Shown one piece after another: positions 7,085 through 14,463 of a DNA stretch of 37,594 nucleotides. The stretch's first letter is position 1. Every line of letters starts with the position of its first letter. The translations under genes were made by a program, and so were the position numbers. A model generated the notes under the pieces. That model was not told the origin of the DNA and ran no database searches. It saw nothing but the letters and a program-made list of their open reading frames with translations. The stretch covers positions 1-37,594 of the IMG/VR virus record IMGVR_UViG_3300042542_003213; one strand, 5' to 3'. Origin of the DNA: a virus.

Positions 7085-8386
7085 ATGATCCTACTCAATT
7101 CTACATCCGACACGCTGCGGCTAGTCACAGCGCAGGCGGGCGATGTTCGCGTCCATTCGGCTTTTGCCGATCTCGCCAGCGGTGCGGTGACGGTGGGGCG
7201 GCTCAATACATCCATCTCGACCGCGACCACGACTGACATTGTGGCGAGCCCTGCCGCTTCGACCTCGCGTGCCGTGCAATTCGTCAACATCTGGAACGAC
7301 AGCACGACGGACGCGAACAAGGTCACTATCCAGCACACGGATGGCACGACCACGGTTGACCTGTATGCGGTGTCGCTGCCCGCGCAGTCGGGGATTGTCT
7401 ATGTTGAGGGCGAGGGCTGGACTGTAACCGGCAATTCGCGGCCCACGAATATCCAAATATTTGCCGCCAGTGGCACATGGAACAAGCCGACCAGCTTTAC
7501 TCCTGCGGTGGTTATGGCTCGCGTCTGGGGTGCAGGCGGTGGCGGCGGTGGGGGATCGTCTCTGGCGACTGCGACCGTTACCAAAGGCGGCGGTGGCGGC
7601 GGTGGGGGCTGCTTTGTTGAGCGCATTTTCCGCGCCAGTGATCTTGGCGATACGGTAAGCGTGACCATTGGCGCAGGCGGTTCGGCAGGCACGGGCGCGA
7701 CGGCGGGCGGGTCAGGCGGTGACGGCGGCGTTGGGGGCAACACGACATTCGGCGCGCTGCTGACCGGCTATGGTGGCGGCGGCGGGAGAGGCGGGCAAAA
7801 CTCCGCGCTTGCAACTGGTGGTGGCGGCGGCGGGGGTGGTCACTCCGCAGGCACATCGGCGTCTGCTGCGATTGCCGGTACCGGCGGACAGCCAACATCG
7901 ACAGGGCCGGGGTTCGACATTCAAGGAATCACCGGGACGATTGGCGCTGGTAGCTCCCACTACGCCCATTTGGGCGGCGGCGGTGGGGGAGGTTCGTCCG
8001 CAGCGGCAGCGGTGACGGCGGGCGGCGGGTCGCTGTTCGGTGGCGGTGGCGGCGGATCGGGCGGCGGAACGTCCGCAGTTCCTGCTGTGATTACCGGGTC
8101 TTCTGGCGGCGGCTTTAGTTCTGTGGCTGGCGGTGGCGGTGTAAGCGGCCTTTCTGGCCCAGCACCGCAGCCCGGTGATGCGGGCGGGCCGACTAACGGC
8201 AACACTGGCGGCGCGGGCGGCGGCGGTGGCGGATCGACTGTGCAGGCTTCTACAAGCGGCGCTGCGGGCGGCGCAGGCGGGCTTGGCGGTGGTGGTGGCG
8301 GCGGCGGTGGCCGTGGCAGCAATCCGGGCCTTGGCGGCGCGGGCGGCGTCGGCGGTGATGGCTACTGCATCGTGATTTCGTGGTGA
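7085..8386 (+). CDS. Glycine-rich tail fibre tip adhesin, copy 1
   Basis: 433 residues. About residues 1-115 form a globular beta-rich N-terminal domain (MILLNSTSDTLRLVTAQ... HTDGTTTVDLYAVSLPAQSG). From about 120 a connector (FAASGTWNKP) leads into a glycine-rich region with repeated runs of 5-8 Gly, ending GYCIVISW. That architecture matches glycine-rich receptor-binding domains of phage distal adhesins (T4-group gp38 type), where loops between polyglycine sandwich motifs bind the receptor. The next gene is a paralogue of identical length. A GAGGAG site precedes the ATG; the start also overlaps a possible eight-codon minigene (7062-7088). Confidence 0.8.
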   Translation: MILLNSTSDTLRLVTAQAGDVRVHSAFADLASGAVTVGRLNTSISTATTTDIVASPAASTSRAVQFVNIWNDSTTDANKVTIQHTDGTTTVDLYAVSLPAQSGIVYVEGEGWTVTGNSRPTNIQIFAASGTWNKPTSFTPAVVMARVWGAGGGGGGGSSLATATVTKGGGGGGGGCFVERIFRASDLGDTVSVTIGAGGSAGTGATAGGSGGDGGVGGNTTFGALLTGYGGGGGRGGQNSALATGGGGGGGGHSAGTSASAAIAGTGGQPTSTGPGFDIQGITGTIGAGSSHYAHLGGGGGGGSSAAAAVTAGGGSLFGGGGGGSGGGTSAVPAVITGSSGGGFSSVAGGGGVSGLSGPAPQPGDAGGPTNGNTGGAGGGGGGSTVQASTSGAAGGAGGLGGGGGGGGGRGSNPGLGGAGGVGGDGYCIVISW

Positions 8387-8390
8387 CGCG

Positions 8391-9692
8391 ATGATCTATC
8401 TGGCATCCACCTCCGACAAATTGCAGGTCGTGACATCGAGCGCAAACCCGGTGCATGTTCATGCGACCTTCACGGACTTGTCTGGCACGACTGTAACGCC
8501 AGACCGCACAGACACCAGCATTGGGGCGGCAACCACGACGGACGTTGTGGCTAGTCCCGGTGCATCGACCACGCGCAAGATCAAGTTCCTGAGCGTGTTT
8601 AACGACCACGCCACGGCGGCGCAGAACATCGTTATCCGCCACACTGACGGCACGACTGTTGCCGATCTGTGGGCGGGGTCTGTGCCAGCGCAGACCGGCG
8701 TGACCTTTGACGAGAAATGCGGATGGCGAGTAGCTTCGCCGTTCCCCTCGGCTAACATCCAGACGTTTGACGCTCCCGGCGGGACTTGGACTAAACCCGC
8801 AGGCCCGCGCACCGGGCTGACCCTGATCCGGCTGTGGGGCGGAGGCGGTGGCGGCGGTGGCGGTGCCTCGCTCGCAACTGCCGCTGTCGCTAAGGGCGGC
8901 TCGGGCGGTGGCGGGGGCGCGTGCGTCAGCCAGCTTTATCTGACCGATGAACTGCCTGAACAATTTCGTGTGATTATCGGCGCTGGCGGCGGCGGTGGCC
9001 CTGGCGGGTTAGCTGGTCAAGCTGGCACGACTGGCGCTGATGGAAGATACTCGGCTGCCCGCGCATCGACCTATACGTTGCTGTTTGCTTATGGCGGGGC
9101 TGCGGGAACTGGCGGTCAGACCAGTGCTCTTGCTACTACGGGCGGCGGCGGCGCAGGTTTTCATGGCATCAATCAAGGGGCTGTGAACGCCTCGGCGGCT
9201 TCCGGGCAACCCACAAACGGCAGCAACTCATCGCCGTTTGGCCCAACATGGGAAGGCGGTTCTGGCGGGGGTGGATCGAGCAACAGCGCAACCGTGCCTG
9301 TGATGGTGGCGGGCGGCAATGCCCGGTTTGGCGGCGGCGGTGGCGGCTCGGGCGGTTGTCACAGTAACGTCCCGGCAAACATAGGCGCTACGGCGGGCGG
9401 CGGCACAGGCAACAGCGTTGGCGCTACGGCGGGCGGGCTTGGTGGCGCGGCAGGCACGAGCGGTGCATCGCCCACGGCAGGCCAAAACGGCGTTGACACT
9501 GACGGCATCGTAGGCGGCACAGGTGGGGGCGGGGGCGGCACAACTGTCACGGCATCCACGGCAGGCGCGGCGGGCGGCAATGGCGGCAAAGGTGGCGGCG
9601 GTGGTGGGGGCGGCGGTGTCGGCATGAACCCCGGCGTCGGTGGCAAAGGTGGCAACGGCGGCGCGGGCTTCGGGATTATCATATCATGGTGA
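8391..9692 (+). CDS. Glycine-rich tail fibre tip adhesin, copy 2
   Basis: Also 433 residues and plainly paralogous to the upstream gene. N-termini align throughout (STSDKLQVVTSS, ATTTDVVASPGAST, RHTDGTTVADLWAGSVPAQT). Both have a 'G-TW-KP' connector and a polyglycine body, and both end in I-I/V-SW. The glycine-rich loops differ more than the N-terminal domains. Tandem duplication followed by loop divergence would give alternative receptor specificity, or a two-protein tip. The gene starts four bases after the first copy's stop. Location at the distal tail is inferred from family architecture. Confidence 0.8.
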   Translation: MIYLASTSDKLQVVTSSANPVHVHATFTDLSGTTVTPDRTDTSIGAATTTDVVASPGASTTRKIKFLSVFNDHATAAQNIVIRHTDGTTVADLWAGSVPAQTGVTFDEKCGWRVASPFPSANIQTFDAPGGTWTKPAGPRTGLTLIRLWGGGGGGGGGASLATAAVAKGGSGGGGGACVSQLYLTDELPEQFRVIIGAGGGGGPGGLAGQAGTTGADGRYSAARASTYTLLFAYGGAAGTGGQTSALATTGGGGAGFHGINQGAVNASAASGQPTNGSNSSPFGPTWEGGSGGGGSSNSATVPVMVAGGNARFGGGGGGSGGCHSNVPANIGATAGGGTGNSVGATAGGLGGAAGTSGASPTAGQNGVDTDGIVGGTGGGGGGTTVTASTAGAAGGNGGKGGGGGGGGGVGMNPGVGGKGGNGGAGFGIIISW

Positions 9693-9904
9693 GCGGGAAG
9701 AAATTCGCCTTGGTGCGTGTCGCGGATGGCTGGGTGTGGAACACCTGCCGTTGGGACGGCGTGACGTATTGGAACCATCTGCCTGATGGCATTGATGAGA
9801 TCGAATGTCCTGAATATGTCGGGCCGGGATGGTTCTATGCTGGTGGCGAATGGCTAGCCCCGCCGCCACCAGAGCCTGAGCCCGATCCTCTGCTAGAGGA
9901 GTAA
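9686..9904 (+). CDS. Small aromatic-rich fibre accessory protein (72 aa)
   Basis: ATG 9686 overlaps the adhesin stop by seven bases. The protein is rich in Trp, Tyr, Gly and acidic residues (DGWVWNTCRWDGVTYWNHLP) and ends in a Pro/Glu tail (PPPPEPEPDPLLEE). Small proteins of this composition often follow phage fibre genes as caps, chaperones or host-recognition accessories. No named family is recognisable. Confidence 0.65.
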   Translation: MVSGKKFALVRVADGWVWNTCRWDGVTYWNHLPDGIDEIECPEYVGPGWFYAGGEWLAPPPPEPEPDPLLEE

Positions 9905-9907
9905 GCG

Positions 9908-11977
9908 ATGGCCCGTTTTGGTGCGTTCGATGCAACCCTAGACCCGAAGGCTTGGTTTGGCGCCAAGGTTCTGCCGGAAGGTTGGTTCGCGGATGAATTG
10001 ATCCCCACACCCGCGTCTGGCGCTGTTACTGTCCAGCACCTGATCGTCGCTGGCGGTGGGGCGGGTGGCCGGGGTGACTTCGGGCTTGCGTCCGGCGGTG
10101 GCGGGGCGGGTGGCTTACTCACCGGCACTTCATCCATCACGGCGACGGGTTCTTACACCGTCACGGTCGGCGCTGGCGGCGTTCCTGCAAGTTCGGGCTA
10201 CACTGACCGTGGCGGCAACGGCGGCAACTCGTCGTTCAATAGCCTGATCGCTATTGGCGGTGGCGGCGGTAACGCACTGGATACGCCTGACGGCGCTTCG
10301 GGCGGTTCGGGCGGCGGCGGGGGGCGCACAACCGGCGTTGGCGGTTCCGGCACATCTGGGCAAGGCAACGCGGGCGGCGATCTTGGCACCGGAGATGAAA
10401 ACTTCATCGCTGGTGGCGGGGGCGGCGCGGGGGCGGTTGGCGGCGACGGTATCGCGGGAACCATTGCGCCTATCGGCGGTGATGGCGGCGCGGGTGTTAG
10501 CTCATCAATCAGTGGTTCGGCTGTTACCTATGCAGGCGGGGGCGGCGCTGGGCGTTCTGGCCTAGGTGGCAGCGGCGGTGGCGGTGCTGGCGCGGACAAC
10601 GCAACTGGTGGCGCTGGCACAGCCAACACGGGCGGGGGTGGCGGCGGCGCAAGACAAGGGTTTGGCGGCGCAGGCGGCTCTGGCGTAGTCATCCTCCGCT
10701 ACGCCACGGCTGCTATGACCGCCACGGGCGGGACGGTCACGACCGTTGGCTCTGACACGGTTCACACGTTCAACAGCAGTGGCACGTTTACGGTTACGGC
10801 GATTGGCGGCGCGGGTGTAACTGGCACGGGTGCAGCGGTTGCGCCGAACCTGACGCTTGCCGCGCCTACCGCTGCGGGCGACGGCGCTTTCACGGTCGCG
10901 GGCATTACCGGCACCGCGGAAGCTGTCGCGCCGAACCTGACGCTTGATGCACCTGTTGCATCGGCTTCCGGTGCTTATGCGGTTGATGCTGTCACTGGCA
11001 CGGGCGATGCTGTTGCGCCTGCCCTGACGCTTGATGCGCCTACCGCAGCGGGCGACGGTGCATATACGGTTGCCGGTGTCACTGGCACCGCCGAGGCTAT
11101 CGCCCCTGCGATCACGCTTGATGCGCCTACCGCAGCGGCTTCCGGCGAGTATGTCGTATCCGGTGTCACCGGCACAGGTGCGGCGGTTGCGCCGAACCTG
11201 ACGCTTGACGCGCCGACCGCATCAGCCTCGGGCACGTTTGGCGCTGCCGTTACCGGCACTGCCGAAGCCATCGCTCCGGCTCTGACGCTCGACGCTCCGG
11301 TGGCCTCGGCGGCGGGGGACTATTCCGTCGATCCCGTCACCGGCACAGGCGTGGCGGTTGCGCCGAACCTTACCCTCGACAATCCGGCGGCGGCAGCGTC
11401 TGGCGAGTTTGTCGTCTCAGGCGTTACAGGCACGGCCAGCGCAGTTGCGCCGAACCTCACGCTCGACGCGCCTGTTGCCAGCGCAAGTGGTGATTTTGTC
11501 GCAGCAGGCGTTACCGGCACCGCCGAGGCCACGGCCCCCGCGCTGACGCTATCCGCCACGGCTGACGGCGCGGCAGCACATATCGCGCCGGTCAGCGGCA
11601 CGGCTGCTGCTGTCGCCCCAGCCCTGACACTCGACGCTCCGGTCGCATCCGCGTCTGGCGAGTTTGTCGTTTCTGGTGTCACTGGCACTGGTGCCGCTGT
11701 CGCCCCCGCGCTGTCTCTATCGCAGCCGGTTGCATCGGGCGACGGTTCCACTGCGGCCCAGCCTGTCGAGGGTTCCGGCGCGGCGGTCGCTCCTGCCCTA
11801 ACGCTGGTCGCAACGGCAAGCGCGCTTGGCAGCTATAGCGATTTCGTTATTTTCGCTCCGAGCCTCACCTTCACTGTCGAGCCCGAGCAGACTGTCTTCA
11901 CTGTCGAGTCCGAGCAGACCGTCTTCACTGTCGAGCCTGAGCAGACCGTTTTCATCGTCATACAAGAGGCCGCTTGA
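9908..11977 (+). CDS. Third glycine-rich fibre protein with a 12-unit repeat stalk
   Basis: 689 residues. A short N-terminal segment (about 1-42, FDATLDPKAWFGAKVLPEGW) is followed by a glycine-rich domain (about 43-265) beginning VQHLIVAGGGAGG and ending VVILRYA, the hallmark of glycine-rich adhesin domains. Residues about 300-635 comprise twelve degenerate units of about 29 residues with cores like VTGTGAAVAPNLTLDAP. The C-terminus has three exact-type copies of FTVEPEQTV. The protein looks like a binding domain plus an extended beta stalk or a repetitive display surface. It completes a three-adhesin block. It starts four bases after the preceding gene. Confidence 0.75.
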   Translation: MARFGAFDATLDPKAWFGAKVLPEGWFADELIPTPASGAVTVQHLIVAGGGAGGRGDFGLASGGGGAGGLLTGTSSITATGSYTVTVGAGGVPASSGYTDRGGNGGNSSFNSLIAIGGGGGNALDTPDGASGGSGGGGGRTTGVGGSGTSGQGNAGGDLGTGDENFIAGGGGGAGAVGGDGIAGTIAPIGGDGGAGVSSSISGSAVTYAGGGGAGRSGLGGSGGGGAGADNATGGAGTANTGGGGGGARQGFGGAGGSGVVILRYATAAMTATGGTVTTVGSDTVHTFNSSGTFTVTAIGGAGVTGTGAAVAPNLTLAAPTAAGDGAFTVAGITGTAEAVAPNLTLDAPVASASGAYAVDAVTGTGDAVAPALTLDAPTAAGDGAYTVAGVTGTAEAIAPAITLDAPTAAASGEYVVSGVTGTGAAVAPNLTLDAPTASASGTFGAAVTGTAEAIAPALTLDAPVASAAGDYSVDPVTGTGVAVAPNLTLDNPAAAASGEFVVSGVTGTASAVAPNLTLDAPVASASGDFVAAGVTGTAEATAPALTLSATADGAAAHIAPVSGTAAAVAPALTLDAPVASASGEFVVSGVTGTGAAVAPALSLSQPVASGDGSTAAQPVEGSGAAVAPALTLVATASALGSYSDFVIFAPSLTFTVEPEQTVFTVESEQTVFTVEPEQTVFIVIQEAA
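10817..11815 (+). repeat. Twelve degenerate ~29-residue tandem repeats in the third fibre gene
   Basis: Units begin V-T-G-T and continue A-V-A-P-(N/A)-L-T-L-(D)-A-P, with a variable half after each. Most neighbouring units alternate GTG and GTA-E forms, hinting at a two-unit (about 58-residue) period of expansion. DNA of units is similar but not identical, so duplication is not very recent. Confidence 0.75.
11870..11950 (+). repeat. Three tandem 27-bp repeats at the 3' end of the fibre gene
   Basis: Three consecutive 27-base units encode FTVE(P/S)EQTV. They differ at only a few bases and are followed by a partial TTC-ATC-GTC. The near identity, unlike the older 29-residue repeats upstream, indicates recent slippage expansion. 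Confidence 0.85.
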
Positions 11978-12258
11978 TGAACTACACATTCACCGCACCA
12001 CCGAAAGACCCGCAGGCCACTTTGCGCCACGGGATCAACTGGGCAGATTGGCTTCAAAACGGCGAAACAATCACCGCGCAATCAATAACCGCCACGGTTG
12101 GCATCACCGTAGATCAGGTGACGCAAGCAACCGGCGTGGTTTCCTATCGCATCAGCGGCGGGACTGCGGGCGCGGATTATGTCGTGACCTGCCAGATCAC
12201 GACCAGCCAAGGCCGGATTGACGAGCGCAGCGTCCGCTACCGGGTGCGCAACAGGTAA
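11977..12258 (+). CDS. Phage fibre-associated protein (93 aa)
   Basis: ATG 11977 overlaps the previous stop as TGATG. The protein starts MNYTFTAPPKDPQATLRHGI with 'NWADWLQNGETI', then a compact beta domain (VGITVDQVTQATGVVSYRIS, YVVTCQITTSQGRIDERSVR). This layout is shared by small phage proteins that bind or cap fibres and contain a bacterial-Ig-like fold. It closes the fibre block. Structural role inferred; exact partner unknown. Confidence 0.65.
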   Translation: MNYTFTAPPKDPQATLRHGINWADWLQNGETITAQSITATVGITVDQVTQATGVVSYRISGGTAGADYVVTCQITTSQGRIDERSVRYRVRNR

Positions 12259-12297
12259 CCTGATCAGCCTATCCCAGAAACAACGCGAGTAAGCCAT

Positions 12298-13356
12298 GTG
12301 CCAACACCACCACTCAGCGATGATACCCTGATTGAAACCGTCAACGCCTATCAGGCAAATGAAGCAAACCAGCGGGCAGCATCGGAGGCACTAGGCATAT
12401 CGCGCAGCGCCCTGCAAGACAGGTTGCGCATGGCCAAAGCGCGGGGGATGATCCACGAGGCACCCGCGCCCGAGGTTCCGCAGGCCACACCCTTGCCCGA
12501 CCCTGACCTGCCGATTGAGCAGCTTGTAACGTACAAGAAAAGCGCCTTTGAGCGCAAGCACGCGACCGTATTGGCCAAACGCTGGCGGCGGTTCAACGTG
12601 CCGACGCATGGCCCCTACGCGCTGATGTTCGTGGGCGATCCGCACCTCGATGATGACGGCTGCAATCTCCCGCTGTGGGAGGATCATTGCGAGCTTATGG
12701 CTCGCACCGAACACCTGTATGCTGTCAATATCGGCGACGTTACGAACGACTGGGTTGGTCGCTTGGCAAAGCTTTACGCCAACCAAGAGATGGGTGCACA
12801 CAACGCCAAAAGGCTTGTGAAGCACTATCTGGCCGAAAGAGGTATCCCATGGTTCCTTTGGCTTCATGGGAACCACGACATGTGGGATGGCCCTGTAGGG
12901 CGAGACTTTTTTGAAGGCATTCGCCCGAATTATGTGACCATGGAGGATTGGCAGGCCAAGGTCACAATGGTTAGCCCCAACGGCAAACAAATCCGTCTCT
13001 GGGCTGCCCACAACTTCAAGGGCAACAGCATTTGGAACCCGATGCACGGCCCGCTTCGGGCGGCGCAGATGGAAGACTGGGCGCATCTGTATGTAGCTGG
13101 CCACCATCACAACTGCGGGCTGTTCCAGCACGAAAACGCGCACCGCGATTTTGTGGCCAATGGGATGCGTGTTCGTGGTTATAAATTTATCGATAGCTAT
13201 GCCGATCTACACCAGTTTGGCTCGCATCAATACGGCGCGTCTGGGATCGCAATAATTGACCCTGATGCAGACAAATTAAACGCGGTCACCTGCTTCCTAG
13301 ACCCGTTTGAGGGCGCTGACTTCCTCGCGTGGAAGCGCCGCAAAGCCGCAGCGTGA
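12298..13356 (+). CDS. Metallophosphoesterase with N-terminal helix-turn-helix
   Basis: 352 residues from GTG 12298; an ATG at 12296 is out of frame and ends after 11 codons. Residues about 8-45 look like a DNA-binding helix-turn-helix (NQRAASEALGISRSALQDRL). The rest carries calcineurin-like metallophosphoesterase motifs in order: GDPHLDDDG (D-x-H), GDVTND (GD), GNHD and GHHH. These bind two metals and cleave phosphate esters. The fusion to an HTH suggests a nucleic-acid substrate or DNA-targeted role. Its place between fibres and the early region is unusual for virion genes. Chemistry is secure; substrate unknown. Confidence 0.85.
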   Translation: MPTPPLSDDTLIETVNAYQANEANQRAASEALGISRSALQDRLRMAKARGMIHEAPAPEVPQATPLPDPDLPIEQLVTYKKSAFERKHATVLAKRWRRFNVPTHGPYALMFVGDPHLDDDGCNLPLWEDHCELMARTEHLYAVNIGDVTNDWVGRLAKLYANQEMGAHNAKRLVKHYLAERGIPWFLWLHGNHDMWDGPVGRDFFEGIRPNYVTMEDWQAKVTMVSPNGKQIRLWAAHNFKGNSIWNPMHGPLRAAQMEDWAHLYVAGHHHNCGLFQHENAHRDFVANGMRVRGYKFIDSYADLHQFGSHQYGASGIAIIDPDADKLNAVTCFLDPFEGADFLAWKRRKAAA

Positions 13357-13523
13357 CAACCGCCGACAAAATCCGCCACGTTGCCGATGTGGTCGAGCAA
13401 TCAGCCATGGGTCGGCGCAAGGAGATAGCAATTGAGTTGCTTTGCCTTCACATAGTGCGAGCTTGCGGGTCAGGCGAGAATGCCGCCGAGGCGCGCTTGC
13501 TGCTGGAGTTGCTGGAGGGTTAG
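13353..13523 (+). CDS. Small helical hypothetical protein (56 aa)
   Basis: GTG 13353 overlaps the phosphoesterase stop as GTGA, the coupling style of this genome. The product is predicted helical (ADKIRHVADVVEQSAMGRRK, AEARLLLELLEG). Its last 54 bases overlap the minus-strand gene ending at 13470, so one of the two calls could be wrong. Function unknown. Confidence 0.5.
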   Translation: MTTADKIRHVADVVEQSAMGRRKEIAIELLCLHIVRACGSGENAAEARLLLELLEG

Positions 13524-13592
13524 CCCGCGCTCTTGGGCAAGGTTCAGCACCCGCTCAATCTCGACGCTAGGCACTAAGACACGGCGGGTCAT
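13470..13592 (-). CDS. Last gene of the minus-strand operon (40 aa)
   Basis: Starts at 13592 behind an excellent Shine-Dalgarno (GGAAAGGAGAG, then CAAG, then ATG). It encodes MTRRVLVPSVEIERVLNLAQ..., a helical peptide ending QARLGGILA. It overlaps the upstream 61-codon gene by 26 bases and the convergent plus-strand gene by 54 bases. The strong ribosome binding site is the main support. Function unknown. Confidence 0.55.
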   Translation of the reverse strand: MTRRVLVPSVEIERVLNLAQERGLTLQQLQQQARLGGILA

Positions 13593-13752
13593 CTTGCTCT
13601 CCTTTCCAGACGCTCAAATAATCCGACCCAGCCGGTTCCCGTTCGGGTGCATCTTCTGGGGCTTGGGCGATTTTGTCGGGTTTAGTTCCCGTTCGGGTGC
13701 GCCATAACGTTCGCGCTATCTTGCTTAATGCGCAAGATATGGCGCGGGTCAT
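13567..13752 (-). CDS. Small hypothetical protein (61 aa), minus-strand operon
   Basis: The ATG (13752) overlaps the upstream stop as ATGA. The product is basic at the N-terminus (MTRAISCALSKIARTLWRTR) and acidic and Pro-rich later. Two copies of a 16-bp sequence fall inside it in different reading frames, so that repeat is a DNA-level feature. No recognisable domain. Confidence 0.55.
   Translation of the reverse strand: MTRAISCALSKIARTLWRTRTGTKPDKIAQAPEDAPEREPAGSDYLSVWKGEQDDPPCLSA
13635..13700. repeat. Two direct copies of a 16-bp sequence containing an inverted core
   Basis: GTTCCCGTTCGGGTGC occurs exactly at 13635-13650 and 13685-13700, a 50-bp period. Each copy contains CCCG-TT-CGGG, an inverted core. 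Fifty base pairs is not a multiple of three, so protein coding does not explain the repeat. Candidates are paired protein-binding sites or small hairpins near the end of the operon. Confidence 0.6.
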
Positions 13753-14126
13753 GGCTTCGGAGCCGCCTGCGCCAACGCATCCTTGTGCGCTTGAAGCTCG
13801 TTCATCAGGTGGCGTTGATGTTCTTCAATCGCCTCATCCACAATCTCGCGCACATTGAGACGCGGTTCGTCACGACCGGCTGAAACAGCACGGCGACAAG
13901 CTCGCAACGCCTTACGCAACCGCTCGACCTCGGCCCGCAGCCCTTCGATCTCCCGCCGCTGTACACACGGCAGGCGCGGGCAGTCGTCGTGGCAAGTGTG
14001 GATGCCGTCGTAGGTCAACCGCTCCACTTTGGCTTGCAGGGCTTCGATAGCGTCGGCGGCTTCTTTGCCTGTCGTTTCGCCTAGCCAGCGACCAGAACGC
14101 AGCCGCTTCACCAGTTCCTCGGTCAT
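13749..14126 (-). CDS. Coiled-coil hypothetical protein (125 aa)
   Basis: Starts at 14126, overlapping the upstream stop as ATGA. It begins MTEELVKRLRSGRWLGETTG, a start common to small phage early proteins, followed by heptad-like helices (EAADAIEALQAKVERL, IEGLRAEVERLRKALRA). A short Cys/His cluster (HTCHDDCPRLPC) sits between them, possibly a metal site. The C-terminal part is helical (VDEAIEEHQRHLMNELQAHK). Likely an early regulatory or host-interaction protein; function unknown. Confidence 0.7.
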   Translation of the reverse strand: MTEELVKRLRSGRWLGETTGKEAADAIEALQAKVERLTYDGIHTCHDDCPRLPCVQRREIEGLRAEVERLRKALRACRRAVSAGRDEPRLNVREIVDEAIEEHQRHLMNELQAHKDALAQAAPKP

Positions 14127-14260
14127 GCCCGTTTCTCCCGTTCGCGCTCCTGGCGCAGTTTCCAAAACTCGGCATCCTCGCGGGACATCGGCTGAATAGG
14201 GCCGTGATACCAGCGCGAGGGCTTGGCCGTAGCGAAAATGTTCAGGGCGGTGCGGCTCAT
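14123..14260 (-). CDS. Small hypothetical protein (45 aa)
   Basis: Begins at 14260 (MSRTALNIFATAKPSRWYHG) and its start overlaps the upstream stop as ATGA; its own stop overlaps the next start the same way. It ends in a strongly charged helix (WKLRQEREREKRA). Being coupled on both sides is the main evidence for translation. No known family recognised. Confidence 0.65.
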   Translation of the reverse strand: MSRTALNIFATAKPSRWYHGPIQPMSREDAEFWKLRQEREREKRA

Positions 14261-14463
14261 GGCTGTTCTCCCTTTGTGTCTGCGATTGCGGCGGCGCAGC
14301 GACGGCAAGTGAAGCCGCTTTCGATCACGTCTTTTAAGGCTGCTCCAGTGACGCTCCACCCGTAGGAATTGCGACCGCAAAGCGTCGTTACTGCCTTGCG
14401 CGCCCTGATATGGTTGGCGCTGTTTGGGTTGCCATATGGCACGACTATCTCAATTTCCTCCAT
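14257..14463 (-). CDS. Small Cys-containing protein (68 aa)
   Basis: Starts at 14463 with GGAG eight bases upstream, overlapping the previous gene by 14 bases. It encodes MEEIEIVVPYGNPNSANHIR and ends with 'FTCRRCAAAIADTKGEQP'. CRRC plus an earlier Cys ('TTLCGRN') may form part of a zinc site. Coupled by ATGA to the next gene. Function unknown. Confidence 0.65.
   Translation of the reverse strand: MEEIEIVVPYGNPNSANHIRARKAVTTLCGRNSYGWSVTGAALKDVIESGFTCRRCAAAIADTKGEQP

Noticed and set aside
7960-8322. Proline-rich minus-strand frame
   Set aside because: Polyproline is just the complement of glycine codons in the adhesin; no ribosome site or neighbours.
7500-11850. CRISPR-like or satellite repeat interpretation of the repetitive DNA
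   Set aside because: Repeats are in-frame glycine or 29-residue protein repeats without constant spacers; no cas genes are present.
7085-11977. Diversity-generating retroelement acting on the adhesins
   Set aside because: No reverse transcriptase or template repeat is visible in the window; variation is better explained by recombination between paralogues.
12391-13143. 250-codon minus-strand frame opposite the metallophosphoesterase
   Set aside because: The plus frame carries all phosphoesterase motifs; the antisense frame has none.
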